From Daedaleopsis sinensis (taxonomy: Eukaryota > Basidiomycota > Agaricomycetes > Polyporales > Polyporaceae): a DNA stretch of 64,000 nt. Made by a program: the position numbers and the translations under genes. Below, piece by piece: positions 22,117 through 32,746 of this stretch (its first letter is position 1; each line of letters opens with the position of its first letter). The notes below the pieces were generated by a model. That model did no database searches. It was not told the DNA's origin and saw only the letters and a program-made list of their open reading frames with translations. The DNA lies in assembly GCA_033807695.1 (NCBI GenBank), contig CM066307.1, forward strand, positions 496,001-560,000. The letters are read 5' to 3'.

Positions 22117-23110
22117 TGTCAGATGCAGATGAGAAGTGATGACCGGAGTTGGACTATCACAGACAGGGATGTACTTACCGCGAGCACGGACATACAAAGT
22201 GCACCGCGGGGGTAGTCTTTCACGCGAACTGGCTGAGGGACGGCCTCGAGCTCGGAGAGATGCTGAGCGAAGGTTCCGACAATCATCGTGCCTTGCAGGC
22301 GCCCCTAGAATGGCGGACGGTTAAGTCAGCTTCGCAGTACCAACTTAAGCAGGAGATGACCCAGCGAACTCGGGGGATGACGTACTATTTTACGCTCGCC
22401 ATTGTTCCACTCGCGGAAGTAGAACGGCGCAGCACTCTTCCCGTCACCCAAGAGATACTTCGCATAAGTGCCGATGTTGTTTGCGTCGGCAAATAGCTCA
22501 GCGAGGTCTTGATCGGAAGGACTTATGATTTCTTTAAAAGTCTCCATGGCGGTGGTGGCAAACTTGGCCCGCCAGTCGTTGAGCTTCTTCTGGATCTGTT
22601 TGGCATAGTGAGCCAGAGCGGGGACAATATTAGATCCACTTGCAATTGAAGGAGATGGATAGACATACGAGTTTGTGTGTGGGGTCGTCTTCGACGAGAG
22701 GAACCTCGGCAGCCACTGGGCGGTCGCCAATCGCCAGCTGATAAAGTCTTTCAAACTCCTTGAAGGTCACCTCCTGCCATGCATCGAGCGTCCCAACAAA
22801 CTGTCGAGTCAACGGCACATATCTTTGAGTGAAGACCTTTTGGACAAGCGGCGGAAGATCACCAATAGTGAGCGACTTGGTCGACTTGGTCGTCTCGTTC
22901 GGCTTGTCGGAGGTGCTCTGACCTTTGCGCCTACGGGGTTTCTTCGACTTTGATGCAATACCGGCGTCTGAGGTCTCGCCGGGCTCATCGTGTTTGCTCC
23001 CATGCGTCACGGGTAAGATCTTGGTAAGAGGATGCTGCGTAACGTTTGATGGGTATGAGTCAGCGACCTCACAACCTGAAAGAGAGCAAAGAGGACGTAC
23101 GTTGATGCTT
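22117..23110 (-). pseudogene. Right arm: inverted fragment of the Plavaka accessory gene
   Basis: A 994-bp antisense copy of the internal part of the accessory gene at 20419-21409. It lacks the start, the promoter and the last exon, so it cannot encode the full protein. Introns are retained, which rules out origin from a spliced transcript. It begins at the first base after the right terminal repeat of the Plavaka element. Its outer border (23110) is abrupt, with no repeat or known end motif. Near identity shows a very recent copy or ongoing gene conversion. Confidence 0.9.
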
Positions 23111-23112
23111 CA

Positions 23113-23577
23113 GTGCCCAACGAGAGAGCTGCAGTTAGGCCGGATGATGTTAGGCTCGCGGCAATCTCGAGGGTGGCCTATCACACACCAAATGCTGTCT
23201 CCCCGAGGTACGACGTGTACGACCCCCATATCGCAGGCAGGATTGTCGGCGTCGTCGACATTACCGAGCGGACAGCCATCCTTGAAATTCAGAACACATG
23301 TACCAAGAACCCGGTCCGGAGAGTGTGGCTCGCTGTCCCGCGTAGCGCAGTGAGAGGAACGGCGGAGTCGGACTCGGAGAAGGTGTGCGAGCGTGCGAGA
23401 GCGGCCCTCGTGAAGGTCGCAGTCGCCTTCGAGCGGGACGTCGAGGTCGGAGGCCAGACAAGTCTACCCGGATGCGGCGCTGAACGGTGCGGTGACGCTT
23501 TCAAGTACCGCAATCCAGTGTATCCCTCCAGGAGGGAACAGAGGGAAAAGAGGAGGGAGAGACTGGCCGGAAAATAA
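23113..23577 (+). CDS. Hypothetical ORF next to the inverted repeat
   Basis: An open frame of about 150 codons starts right after the inverted-repeat arm. Segments such as IAGRIVGVVDITERTAILEI and NPVRRVWLAV look protein-like, with alternating hydrophobic residues. The C-terminus is Arg/Glu-rich. I recognise no family and see no clear exon partners. It may be an exon of a gene truncated when the arm formed. Confidence 0.3.
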   Translation: MPNERAAVRPDDVRLAAISRVAYHTPNAVSPRYDVYDPHIAGRIVGVVDITERTAILEIQNTCTKNPVRRVWLAVPRSAVRGTAESDSEKVCERARAALVKVAVAFERDVEVGGQTSLPGCGAERCGDAFKYRNPVYPSRREQREKRRERLAGK

Positions 23578-23814
23578 GCGTGTGGTTTGTGAACTTAGGG
23601 AGGTGAGAGTCTCTACAGTGCCTTAACCTCAAGAGGCCTCATGGGTTCTACAGTTCTGCCAAGTTCTATCGCTCCTCGAGTCCGACACTTGTAAGCTACC
23701 TGCGTCGTGACACGCAGTTCGCTGTGGGTACGTACACTACCACACACCTGCAGCTAGTACTAGTATACTAATACCCATCAAGCCAGGAACGTACAGTGAA
23801 GGTGGAAGCTGAGC

Positions 23815-24276
23815 ATGCCCAAGCATGGATGGGTACCAACTGGGTACCAAGCTCGGGACAAGTTTGGTCCTGGATTCGTATCGATGGGCGGAACGGATAG
23901 CGACATTAGTCCGAACGTTGCAGACGCATCCGCGATCGGTCGACTGAAGCCCTCTGAAGCCCCGGCCCACTTTCTCGCTCGACTGCAGCAGGTCCGCCTT
24001 CGTGATCCTATTATTGCCGCTTCAAACCCTGGCCGCAGCTCGAAGGCTTCTCCAGCCGTAGCCGCGGATTCTCTGACGACGCCGGTAACCGCTTCTGCCT
24101 TCAAGTTCCGCGTGGGCCAGTTCACAGAATTGAAGGCCCGGCTTTCTGCCTACGTACTTCTGATCTACACATCCCCTGGGGTTATCAGCACGTTCAAGGC
24201 ATGCAGGCCGGCCGACCTGGTCGTTCGTGAAGTCCGAGTCATCGCCGAGGAAGCTTTCGACGCGGCACAAGCCTAA
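23815..24276 (+). CDS. Hypothetical protein, 153 aa
   Basis: A single open frame with an ATG start. The composition is balanced (hydrophobic segment LKARLSAYVLLIYTSPGVIS; C-terminal VVREVRVIAEEAFDAAQA). There are no recognisable motifs, signal peptide or clear transmembrane helix. Base composition resembles coding DNA. The 360 bp that follow to 24638 hold nothing recognisable. Confidence 0.35.
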   Translation: MPKHGWVPTGYQARDKFGPGFVSMGGTDSDISPNVADASAIGRLKPSEAPAHFLARLQQVRLRDPIIAASNPGRSSKASPAVAADSLTTPVTASAFKFRVGQFTELKARLSAYVLLIYTSPGVISTFKACRPADLVVREVRVIAEEAFDAAQA

Positions 24277-24638
24277 GTCAAAGGGCGTACAGATAAATTA
24301 CATGTATGGTACAGCTATTATGTACAGATAGTCCCGGGATCAGCGATCCATTAGGTATCAAGGCGAACTTCTTCCGAGCGAACAACAGGGTGTTGTGGTA
24401 AGGCACAAAGGCATACGAGCCTTAAGTGAGTACGAGCACAGCAGACAGTCGACGAGCGCGACTCGCCGCCTGCCTGAATCCTAGCCGTCCATGTCACAGT
24501 CTTCATATCAACGATTCCTCCGAAGTCGTGAGGTCGTCAGAGCCGGCTCGTCAATCGACGGGGTTCTACTTGCAGCGGCGATCCGGGAGGTTCGGATAGC
24601 GATCCCGACCCCACGGCCATGTCCGCGCCTGCGGTCTA

Positions 24639-26334
24639 TCATCCGCGTTCTATCACGTCCATCGCCGAGTCAAGCAGGACCTTGGGGAGCAGGAGCATCC
24701 GGGTCTCGAACGCGTCGCTCTCCACGCCAACCTCCGGCGCGACGGCGCTGGCGCGGGTGTCCCGCCGGGTGACACAGCGCAGCCCGAGCTCCGTCGAGCA
24801 GAGCACACGCCCCGAGTCCGGCGCGCCGTTCCCGTTCCCGTTCCCGTTGACGAGCGCGTGGTGGGTGATGTCCGTGAAGGACGAGAGCTGGGAGCCGTGC
24901 TCGTCGCCGTCGTGCTCGCCCTCGCGCATCTTGTTGAGCATGCGCCCGGGCTCGAAGGACACGCCGCTGTCGACGACGAGCACCTCGAACGTCGTGGACA
25001 GGATGTCCTCGCGGGTGACGCGTGCGAGCTTGTACACCGCCTCTGCGATTCGGCGCAGCTGCGTGTGCAGAGAAGAGTCGGCGGCGGAGGGGGCGTTCGA
25101 CGAGCCGCATAGGGTGAAGACGGAACTCGACCAGCGGAACATGGTCGTGACCAGCTCCGTGACGGCATACTCTTCTAGGCCGGGGTATAACATACGTATT
25201 GAACGGTGCGTGAGGGCACGCCATCGTGACGAGGTCGCTTGTGGCTCTGGAAAGTACCCGAAGCATCTCTCAGGATAGGAATTGGGGGTAAAAGGGCTGT
25301 GACGCACCTGAGGTCTGCATATGGGCAAGAATACGGGTAAGAAGTGCGTCGAGTTTCGAGGGAAACCCGACACAGAATAACGATAGTGAGCGAGCGCAGC
25401 AAGTCGCGATGCTCGCCTGTAATGCAAGTTGAACTAGGATGGGATCTTGGGTATGATCACGAAGAGCAAGGATGCGAGAGAAGGCGGGGCCAAGCCAAGG
25501 GGTGATGTTCTCCTGGTCGGAAGTCATCGTCTTTGCGGCGGCACGCTTGACGAAAGAACACGACTCGGTAGCTGCGGCGGCAAACTGATTGATTTCTGCG
25601 TTGAGGTCGTCGACGGCCTGGATGATTTGGGCACCTGACCAGCTGTCCGTCTTTGTCAGGAAGACGTCCAAGCTCCGGGCACGCGCATAGTGCTCGGCTT
25701 CGAGAGTCATGGTGGATACGAGTGGCATGGGGGGTACCTCGTCTGATCGCCGTGCCCGTCGTCTGCTCCTGCTCCTGTCCCGATGCCGCCTACCACTGCT
25801 CGCGGCGCTGTGATCGTCCGCCACCCCGAGCTGGGACCTCTCCCTGCTGACACTCCTGCTCTTCGCGCGGGCCTCGTCACGCTCTGCGATCAGGCGATCG
25901 CGCTCGGCGCGTAGGACGTCGATCTCACGGTCCTTCCTCCGCAAGGTATCCTGCATCTCGCGGAGCGTGTTCTCCAACGCCTTGTAGCGCTCCGCGAGCC
26001 TCATCATCTCCGAGTGGACGTGCGTCCGTGCAGCCTCGCGTTGCGCCAGTACGTTGTCGAGTGCGAGGGACAAGCTCGAGTGCGGGGGGGTGCGGGCAGA
26101 GGCGGGCGCGGTGCGATAACCGGGTTGCGGGTGGGAGTTGCGTTCGCGGCGCTCGGCGGTGGCCAGCTTCAGACGGAGAGCACTGCACTCGCGTGTGAGC
26201 TTTGCGATGGGGTCTATTACGGGCGAGAGCTCGCTGGAGTCGGATCGTTTCCAAGTACGAGAGGGAGGGGCGACGAGAAGACCACGGAGGGTGTAGAACT
26301 CGACGGTGGTGTCTGGAGAGACCTGGAGGCGCAT
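24639..26334 (-). CDS. Coiled-coil protein of unknown function, 544 aa, two exons
   Basis: Exons 25308-26334 and 24639-25246 join in phase across a 61-bp GT-AG intron. The N-terminal third ends in a long coiled coil (roughly residues 85-165: ALENTLREMQDTLRRKDREI, VLRAERDRLIAERDEARA). An Arg/Ser-rich basic stretch (GRRHRDRSRSRRRARRSDE) follows, a likely nuclear-localisation or nucleic-acid-contact region. The C-terminal half is folded and helical: TKTDSWSGAQIIQAVDDLNA, WLGPAFSRILALRDHTQDPI, RWRALTHRSIRMLYPGLEE and REDILSTTFEVLVVDSG. I know similar proteins as a basidiomycete-restricted group without an assigned function. There is no sign of decay. Confidence 0.7.
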
Positions 26335-26693
26335 TGTGAACGTCAGGGGGGTCTCGGAGGAGCAAGAGGGGCGTGACTTACGGGTAGAACTCTGAGAGGG
26401 AGGTTAATAAAGGCGAGACAAACACAGGTTGGTGAACGTCGTGGTAAGCAGTCTGCAGCTGGCTTCTCAACACGTTCCAGCGGCGTCAACTCGGAGATCA
26501 TAAACGCGTGCCATCATGCGCGCTTCCTCGAACGACCAGCCTGGGCACTGCTGGGCACTGCTAGAACTTCTTCAAGTTAGAGGAGGAAATATCAGCATGT
26601 ACTAACGACTCGTACTGAGAGTTGGTATGAGCCTCGCATTCAGTACCAGATACACCGGCAAGCTGTACAAGGGTATCATGCATGACATGGTAT

Positions 26694-26880
26694 GTAAGGC
26701 AATTGGTGGACGAAGTAATGTCGTTCGGGGAATCTGACTATGTGCGCGCGCGATGCTTGATAAGATATGAGGCGCCGTTTGCTGATTTATTAGTTCCCAC
26801 ACTTATGTCACACCGCCACATACACACTTGTTATCGGCGCACTTGTTTCAACGAACGCACACACATACATGTTTCTCCGG
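26694..26880 (+). repeat. Left arm of degenerate inverted repeat
   Basis: Shared blocks with the complement of 27540-27691 include GTAAGGCA, GCGCCGTTTGCTGATTTATT, ACACCGCCACATACACA and GGCGCACTTGTTTC. I estimate about 75-80 percent identity over 120-150 bp. Confidence 0.7.
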
Positions 26881-27539
26881 GTGAATATCGAGTGAGAAAC
26901 CGGCCATAAACTGTACCTACAGTCTCTATTACCTCTCTCATTTGTATAATAGGCATTAACGTAGCAGTAAGGTGCATAAATGTTGCAAAGATTGCCCGGT
27001 ATGTCTGCTTATGTAATTTGCGGTAGGCGCTCCATGGCGCTTCTGCGAGCGACTAAGTGCTAGTACTTAAGTACTTCAAGTTAGGCCTTAGAGCTTAGAG
27101 CTTAGGTACTAATGATCTAACCTAGTGATTCAAACGAGTCTCAAAGGGTTATTAATACTAGAAGTACTTAGTGATAGCCTCCAAGATTTGAACGACATAA
27201 GTAATATAAGTACTACTCAATAAGCCCATCATTGGAGTGCTTGATCCTATTAGTTAAGCTGAGGAGTACCAAGAAGAGGTATAAGGCCTAACTATAACTC
27301 GGGGGGGCTTCAACTCAACAAGTACTACCAATCTCTTCCGCTCTAATGAGCGCCTACAGGAGGCAGATATATTACATAAGCTTGGTGTTTACTTATCGTC
27401 GAGATGGATTTAATTTAAATGGTAATGCATTGAGGCCTTCTGGAGCTACGCGAGGTCATCATAGACCTACTAGATGCTGACTAGAGGTCATAGATACTAT
27501 TCACGCCGGTAATACACTCTAGAGTTAGCTGAAGACAAC

Positions 27540-27691
27540 ATATGTGTGTGTGCGTCGGTCGAAACAAGTGCGCCGTTGACAAATGTGTATGTGGCGGTGT
27601 CACATAAGTATAGGGAAATTAATAAATCAGCAAACGGCGCTTCATAATAAGATGGCTGGCAGCACACCATGATGTCCATTGTCTGCCTTAC
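27540..27691 (-). repeat. Right arm of degenerate inverted repeat
   Basis: The complement matches the left arm at 26694-26880. The arms enclose about 660 bp of AT-rich DNA. No clear target duplication was found, which fits an old, eroded element. Confidence 0.7.
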
Positions 27692-27842
27692 CGCAGTGCG
27701 CACCTTGGCCAATCCAATTTCGTCTAGCCTCAAGGCCTCGCGACGTGCTCAAGAGTCAAGGCAAGCCCACAGCCTCGGACCTCCATGATAACAGATAATC
27801 GAACAGAGTACGTTCAATCTCACTAGGCTGTATGTAAGTACA

Positions 27843-30800
27843 TTAGAAAACGTCTTCGTCCTCCGTCGCTTCGCTACCAACTCGAGGGGGCAGTCGAACG
27901 TGATAGAAAACATCCGCATCTTTCGCATCGCCCTTACTCTCCGCTGCTTCCTCCTCCTGCTTTTGTCCTGCCTGGTTCGCAAGCCAATGCCAACTCTCTA
28001 CGCCTTCAAGTTCGAACATGAACGGCTTCTGCCGTCGAACTCCGCTGAGCGACTCTTTGTCCTGGCGCGGATGTTCATCGAGCAGATCGCCACTGCGGAT
28101 GATTTCCTTGTATTTCGATTGTTCACCTTCGTCGATGACCGCGTACACGGAGGACGAGCATCCACACACATAGATGCCGTAGCGCGGATGAATGTTCCGT
28201 GGGTGCTGCAGTCTCGGCGCGAATTGCACGGCAGCATTAGGGGGGCTCGTAGGGGTCTGCGCGCGCAACGACGGGGAGGGAGAGGCGCCAACGTCCATGA
28301 TGATCGTCATGTATGGCCGCTTCTTGTCCGCACCCGCCGGAAAAATGGGCTTCGGAAACTCTTCCTGCAGAATCGCATACCCAGAAGGTCCGCCTGCAGT
28401 AGCCCGGAGCTTGACCTGTACGATCAGTACCGTCATCCCTTCCGGGCTGAACTTGGCCGACTTCTCCAACCGAACGGGAATGACCACGTCCGCCATCGGC
28501 GCGTCGTTGCGACAGATAGCGGCAGCGTGCCGGACGTAGGCACCAAGCGCAGCCTCTTGCGTCGGCGCGGAGTCGTCCCCCCACTTCGCGAAATGCGTGA
28601 AGTTGATCACCGCGTCCTTGAATGCCTCCCGGAGCGTCAAGCTATCAGCCCCTTGCGGCACGTTGTCTGGGTAGCTATCAAGCAGCTCGTCTGCGATCTC
28701 CTTGGGGAAGAGCGCCTCGATGAACGCGACCACAGGGACGGAGCGGCTGAAGGGGATCTTCTCCCCATAGGTGTTCAAGAACGCGCGATCTCGGGCGCGC
28801 ATGAGCAGCAGCCGCGCGACCGCCGCGCCGATTTCTCTCTGGTTCAGAAGATCGTGCTTGAGGTTATCCCCGAGTATGGCGAGGTCCGAAGAGCCGTCAC
28901 GGGTCTGCCAGAAATAAAGCCGCCGAGCCGCCGCCTCTGCAAGGATCGGCTCAGAGGGGTAGCCAGAGCGTATGTATTCGCGCGAAGATGGGATGGAGTA
29001 GACCGTTCGCATATGAGACGCCACGAGGTCCATCTCACGCTGATGAGCAGACGAGCGGCCCGCCGCGAAAGGGAGCATGATCCGAACATCTAGGATGGCC
29101 GCCTGCGCCGTCTGGGAGTACCTCGCTCGTACTTCGTCAATCGTTTCGCTGTCTAGGAGTTTTGTGGCTGCAAAGTAGAGGAGCTTTGCGTATTTCCCAG
29201 CAGCGTATTTCTCATTAAGACGGATTTTGACGTCTTCATCGCTTGCTAGAAGGGCCTTGCCCGTAGCTTGGGCAAGTGCACGACTCGCATAGGCAAGGAT
29301 GAGACTCGCCCACCTAGGGATTCAATCAGCGAACGGTCACGTCATTGACTAGCCTAGCAAGAATAAAGAGCTCACAGCGGCCGACCGAAACACGCCATAA
29401 ATCCGACATCGGAAAGAATCTCTTCGGTGAGATACTTTGGGTGTACGGGTGCCTTATCATCGAAGCAGTCAAACGGTGTTTCCGTGATGGGCGAATGGGA
29501 TATCTTGACAGTGATCGCCCAGCGGGCCGAGCTGGACCACGACGACAAGTCCGTAGGCGGGTGATAGTCGAGCTTGGATTGTGTGGACAGCAGCAACGCG
29601 AACAAACCAAACCCGCGGAGGTCGCTGATGGCCCTCAATAGGATCTCAAGAGGCAACTTCTCCAGCACATGGGCCTCGTCGAAGTAGAGTAAGATTTTGA
29701 TGCCGTCAGTGTCTGGGGGGATTTTCGCCGCCAAGGTCCCCAGCGCCGACTGGGCCCTGGCCATATGATACGTTCTAAACGAGTGTCGTGGAGGCTGTAT
29801 CTATTGTGAGTATTGGTTTCGGAACGTCGCAGAGGTGAGCTACTCACGATAATCTCTTTTTCCCCATCAGGTTTGGTCAAGCGTACTTGCTCGATGGTTC
29901 TCAGGTTTTCGCTGGTCTCCTGAGAGAAAGTCAGCCCAGGGATCGTCTGCAAGAATCGAACGTGACGTGCTCACCACCTGTGTCTGTACCCGCATATATA
30001 GGCGGATGCGCCTCCGTGGTTGAGCGAGATGGTTCCGCCAGACAGCAGCGTGGTCACTAGAAACACCGTTGAACCCGACGTCATCGAGCTCAGCCGCAAT
30101 GCACTCGAACAATGCCGCGAAGAAGCACATGTAACGTTCGTAGGTCAGCAAGTGGTCCCGAATGTCCCTCCATTTGGCGAGGAGATCCCGGACGCCGTCA
30201 TCCGGAAGTGGATATGCTGGATAGACACCATCTGCGATGGAGTGAGATCGCAATGCAATACCAAATTAAGAATCATCTGCACGTACTCGTAGTCTCTGCC
30301 CTAGTTCTGAGGTTGAATGGAATGGTGAACACACACTTGGCGAGCTCGTCGACAAGTCGCGACTTTCCCGAGCCCGAGCTCTGGATGATGGATGCGTAGT
30401 TCATGTATTCTTCGCCCGCCTTCCCCCTAGAGAGCGAGGTCTTGTACATCATCTCGATGTTCTTTTTCAACAAGATGCAGGCATCTCCGATGAATGGGGC
30501 TTGGAAGGCACATTAGACTGTTGTAGATCACATGAGCATAGAGCTAGAGAACGATAGCAGCACTTCTAACGCACCGTCTACGGTAATGAAAGTCACCATA
30601 AGCAGCAGCTACCATGTAGTACAACAGAAACACACCAGTCAGAACAGGTGGCACGATCATAGTACTAGTGACGTCTTCCTCCTGCTTCCAAAACTGCATC
30701 AGGAAAAAAGACCTTTTCTATAGAGAGATATGTAGACTATGTAGTTGCGGTAGCGCTGTAGACAAGTCCCAACTCTCTAGTGCCTGTAGTGCCGCCCAGG

Positions 30801-32488
30801 CATACGTAGGACCATGTAGCAGTCTGCGACCCTCTGTAGTGGGTACGTAGTGACCGCCGCTTCAATGTAGCCCTCTGTAGTCTCCCTGTAGCTTGCATGT
30901 AGCTTTGATACTAGGTTGTACTGCATTATAGAGATGCTTCAATCGTGTCTAGACTGTTGCACACACTAGTAGTAGCTGGTAGCTGCTCGATGATGATACT
31001 ATTAGGCGACCCGGACATCGTGACTACAGAATAGGATCATCTGAGAGTGTCTCCTCTCGCACAGGTGAGAACTGCTACTAAGGTTACGACAGGCCCATAG
31101 GATCTGCGCACCGTGAGACGCACTGACGGAGGTTGCAGGAAGTGAACTATGACGAGCGTGAGTGTGATTGTGTTGTTCAAGAGGGGAGATGGGCAGGGAA
31201 TGTTGGCCTCGGTGGTCGGGAAAGATCTGCGAGCACACCTCAGGGTGTGCTCGAGCTCGTGTCCTGCTTCTCGGTATCAAGGGAGAGCGACCGCGGGACT
31301 TAGGACATGATATAGGAAGGTGGACACTCACAATGGGTGTGCCGGCAATGAGCCCTGGAGCCCCCCACACACTATCCCAAGAGCTCGCAGGCGAGGATTG
31401 ATGATGTGGCCAGGGAGCAAGGTATAAGAGAAGATCTAGGTTGAAAGACGTACCTGGAAAGCGGTAATCAGATGTGTTCAAGAGCTCTAACGGACGACAC
31501 AACGTCAACCTACTAGAGCTTGAATGTGCGGGGTGCCTGGCAGGCTGTGAGTCAATGAATGGAGTGGAGATGTGTATAATGTTAAGCCAGCGGGGTGAAA
31601 CGAGCAGGACATTAGAGTGTGCTACTGGTAGGAAGGAGAGGAGATGGTGGGGAGAGGAAAGGGGAAAGGAGAGGAGTCTCGAAAGAGGAGCGGCGAGAAG
31701 ACTTGGTTGAAATCTGTGCGCTGGCAATACAAGCGCTCACCCGAACGTATTCGGGCATAGGATTCTCACGCTCCCCACCAAGGAGGATATTGTATTAAGT
31801 CGTACAGAGCGTACATCATGTAGGCACAACTTCAGCACCCTAAACATCATATCCATGAGCTCGACATATTTCAATGTGAATAAATCGAAACATAATCTGC
31901 ATCTACAGTAGCTATGACAGCACTACAGGGTTCTACATAGCTGTTGCCAGTACTACTGACACTACAGGCCATACATAGCCACCAGCGCGGCTACGGACCA
32001 TTTGCTTTTTGCTGATGTGGCCTGTGGCACCAATTTAGTGTATGTGAATCGACAGTAGTTGACAACTTACTGATTAGCATGATCCGGCTGACTTCCCCGT
32101 TCTCGATGGCGGTTTTGCATAGTGCTTCTAGTTGAGGTCCGTAATTGTCCGTCAATTTCATTACAATGCTTGCATCCTGTAGCAAGATGTCCTTGCATAG
32201 TACGTGGACCGTCGTGAGGACGAGATGGACCAGTGCATATCCCGTATAGGCGTCCAAATTCCCGTAGTACTTGGCGAGTTGTTTGATAATCGCATCATTG
32301 AGAGTAGAGAGTTTCGACTGAGGGAGTCGGCTTGGGTCAACGAACTTCAGATCGTTCTCGACATCGGCCGGGGCAACGGACTCAAAGTCTATATCCATCG
32401 ACTGGGTCTCGGTGGTTAATTCAAGGTTGGGATGCTTCGCTGGAGAGGATTGGTGGAGAGGATCGCCCGTTCGTTTGAGGCTGCCCAT
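27843..32488 (-). pseudogene. P-loop ATPase family gene, copy A, broken by an inserted element
   Basis: Paralogue of the gene at 38025-41593, from a family expanded in Agaricomycetes whose function is unknown. The start at 32488 gives MGSLKRTGDPLHQSSPAKHP, nearly the same as copy B. Exon 1 (32071-32488) ends in the same phase. Exon 2 is split by element E2 at 30697-32017. Later exons encode a Walker A motif (IIQSSGSGKSRLVDELA), a Walker B-like LLYFDEAH, GFMACFGRPLW and a long C-terminal exon with FKDAVINFTHFAKWGDDSA, ADVVIPVRLEK and IVQVKLRA. The D...QxK arrangement resembles a PD-(D/E)XK nuclease core (inference). Apart from E2 I see no stop or frameshift, so loss of function is recent, or E2 could be removed by splicing or excision. 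Confidence 0.8.
30697..32017. mobile_element. CATCAG-family non-autonomous element E2 (1321 bp)
   Basis: The ends are CATCAGGAAAAAAG (left) and CTTTTTGCTGATG (right), flanked by TG on both sides (30695-30696 and 32018-32019). The empty site is seen in paralogue B at 38489-38500, where CCAAAACTGGCC (complement) has a single TG. The left 200 bp carry about ten TGTAG pentamers. The motif ACAAGTCCC lies about 65 bp inside the left end, as in E3. There is no transposase frame. Internal DNA has only short frames, the longest (31002-31727, -) without domain or splice support. Confidence 0.9.
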
Positions 32489-32746
32489 CTCGCTGCGAAC
32501 TCCGAGGAAACTCAGGAAAGTCCGCGCGGTTCGGGAAGCGCGAAGGGTGCACGCCACAACCGCGTTTCATGGGCGTGTCCATTATGTAATGACTACGATA
32601 CTTCCTAAAAGGAACACGGTGTGCGGGGCATGCTTCCCTGCACTCACCGGTGAGGGCGTCCATATAATCTCCCACTTGCCTTCGGGCCTCCGGTCCATTT
32701 TTTCTTCTCACCAGTCTTCTTCCGACCACGTTAGCGGTCCTCCACC
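32489..32746. promoter_or_regulatory. Shared divergent promoter of ATPase copy A and the Hsp70-like gene
   Basis: Only 258 bp separate the two divergent starts (32488, - and 32747, +), so regulatory sequence is probably shared. The last 80 bp before the Hsp70-like start are pyrimidine-rich (TTTTTTCTTCTCACC near 32698), typical of fungal core promoters. No definite TATA box was seen. Confidence 0.45.

Larger units (their letters stand above)
26335..27842. other. Gene-free AT-rich stretch
   Basis: About 1.5 kb with no supportable gene. Base composition is clearly more AT-rich than the flanks from about 26900 to 27500, with many short palindromic AGTACT and AAGTACTT motifs. It is bracketed by a degenerate inverted repeat (26694-26880 and 27540-27691), so it is probably an old transposon remnant. 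Confidence 0.5.

Noticed and set aside
27900..29093. 397-codon frame on + opposite ATPase copy A
   Set aside because: Antisense shadow of the C-terminal exon; the - frame has clear homology to copy B.
31002..31727. 241-codon frame on - inside E2
   Set aside because: Low-complexity Ser/His/Leu product without a domain; it is inside a non-autonomous element.
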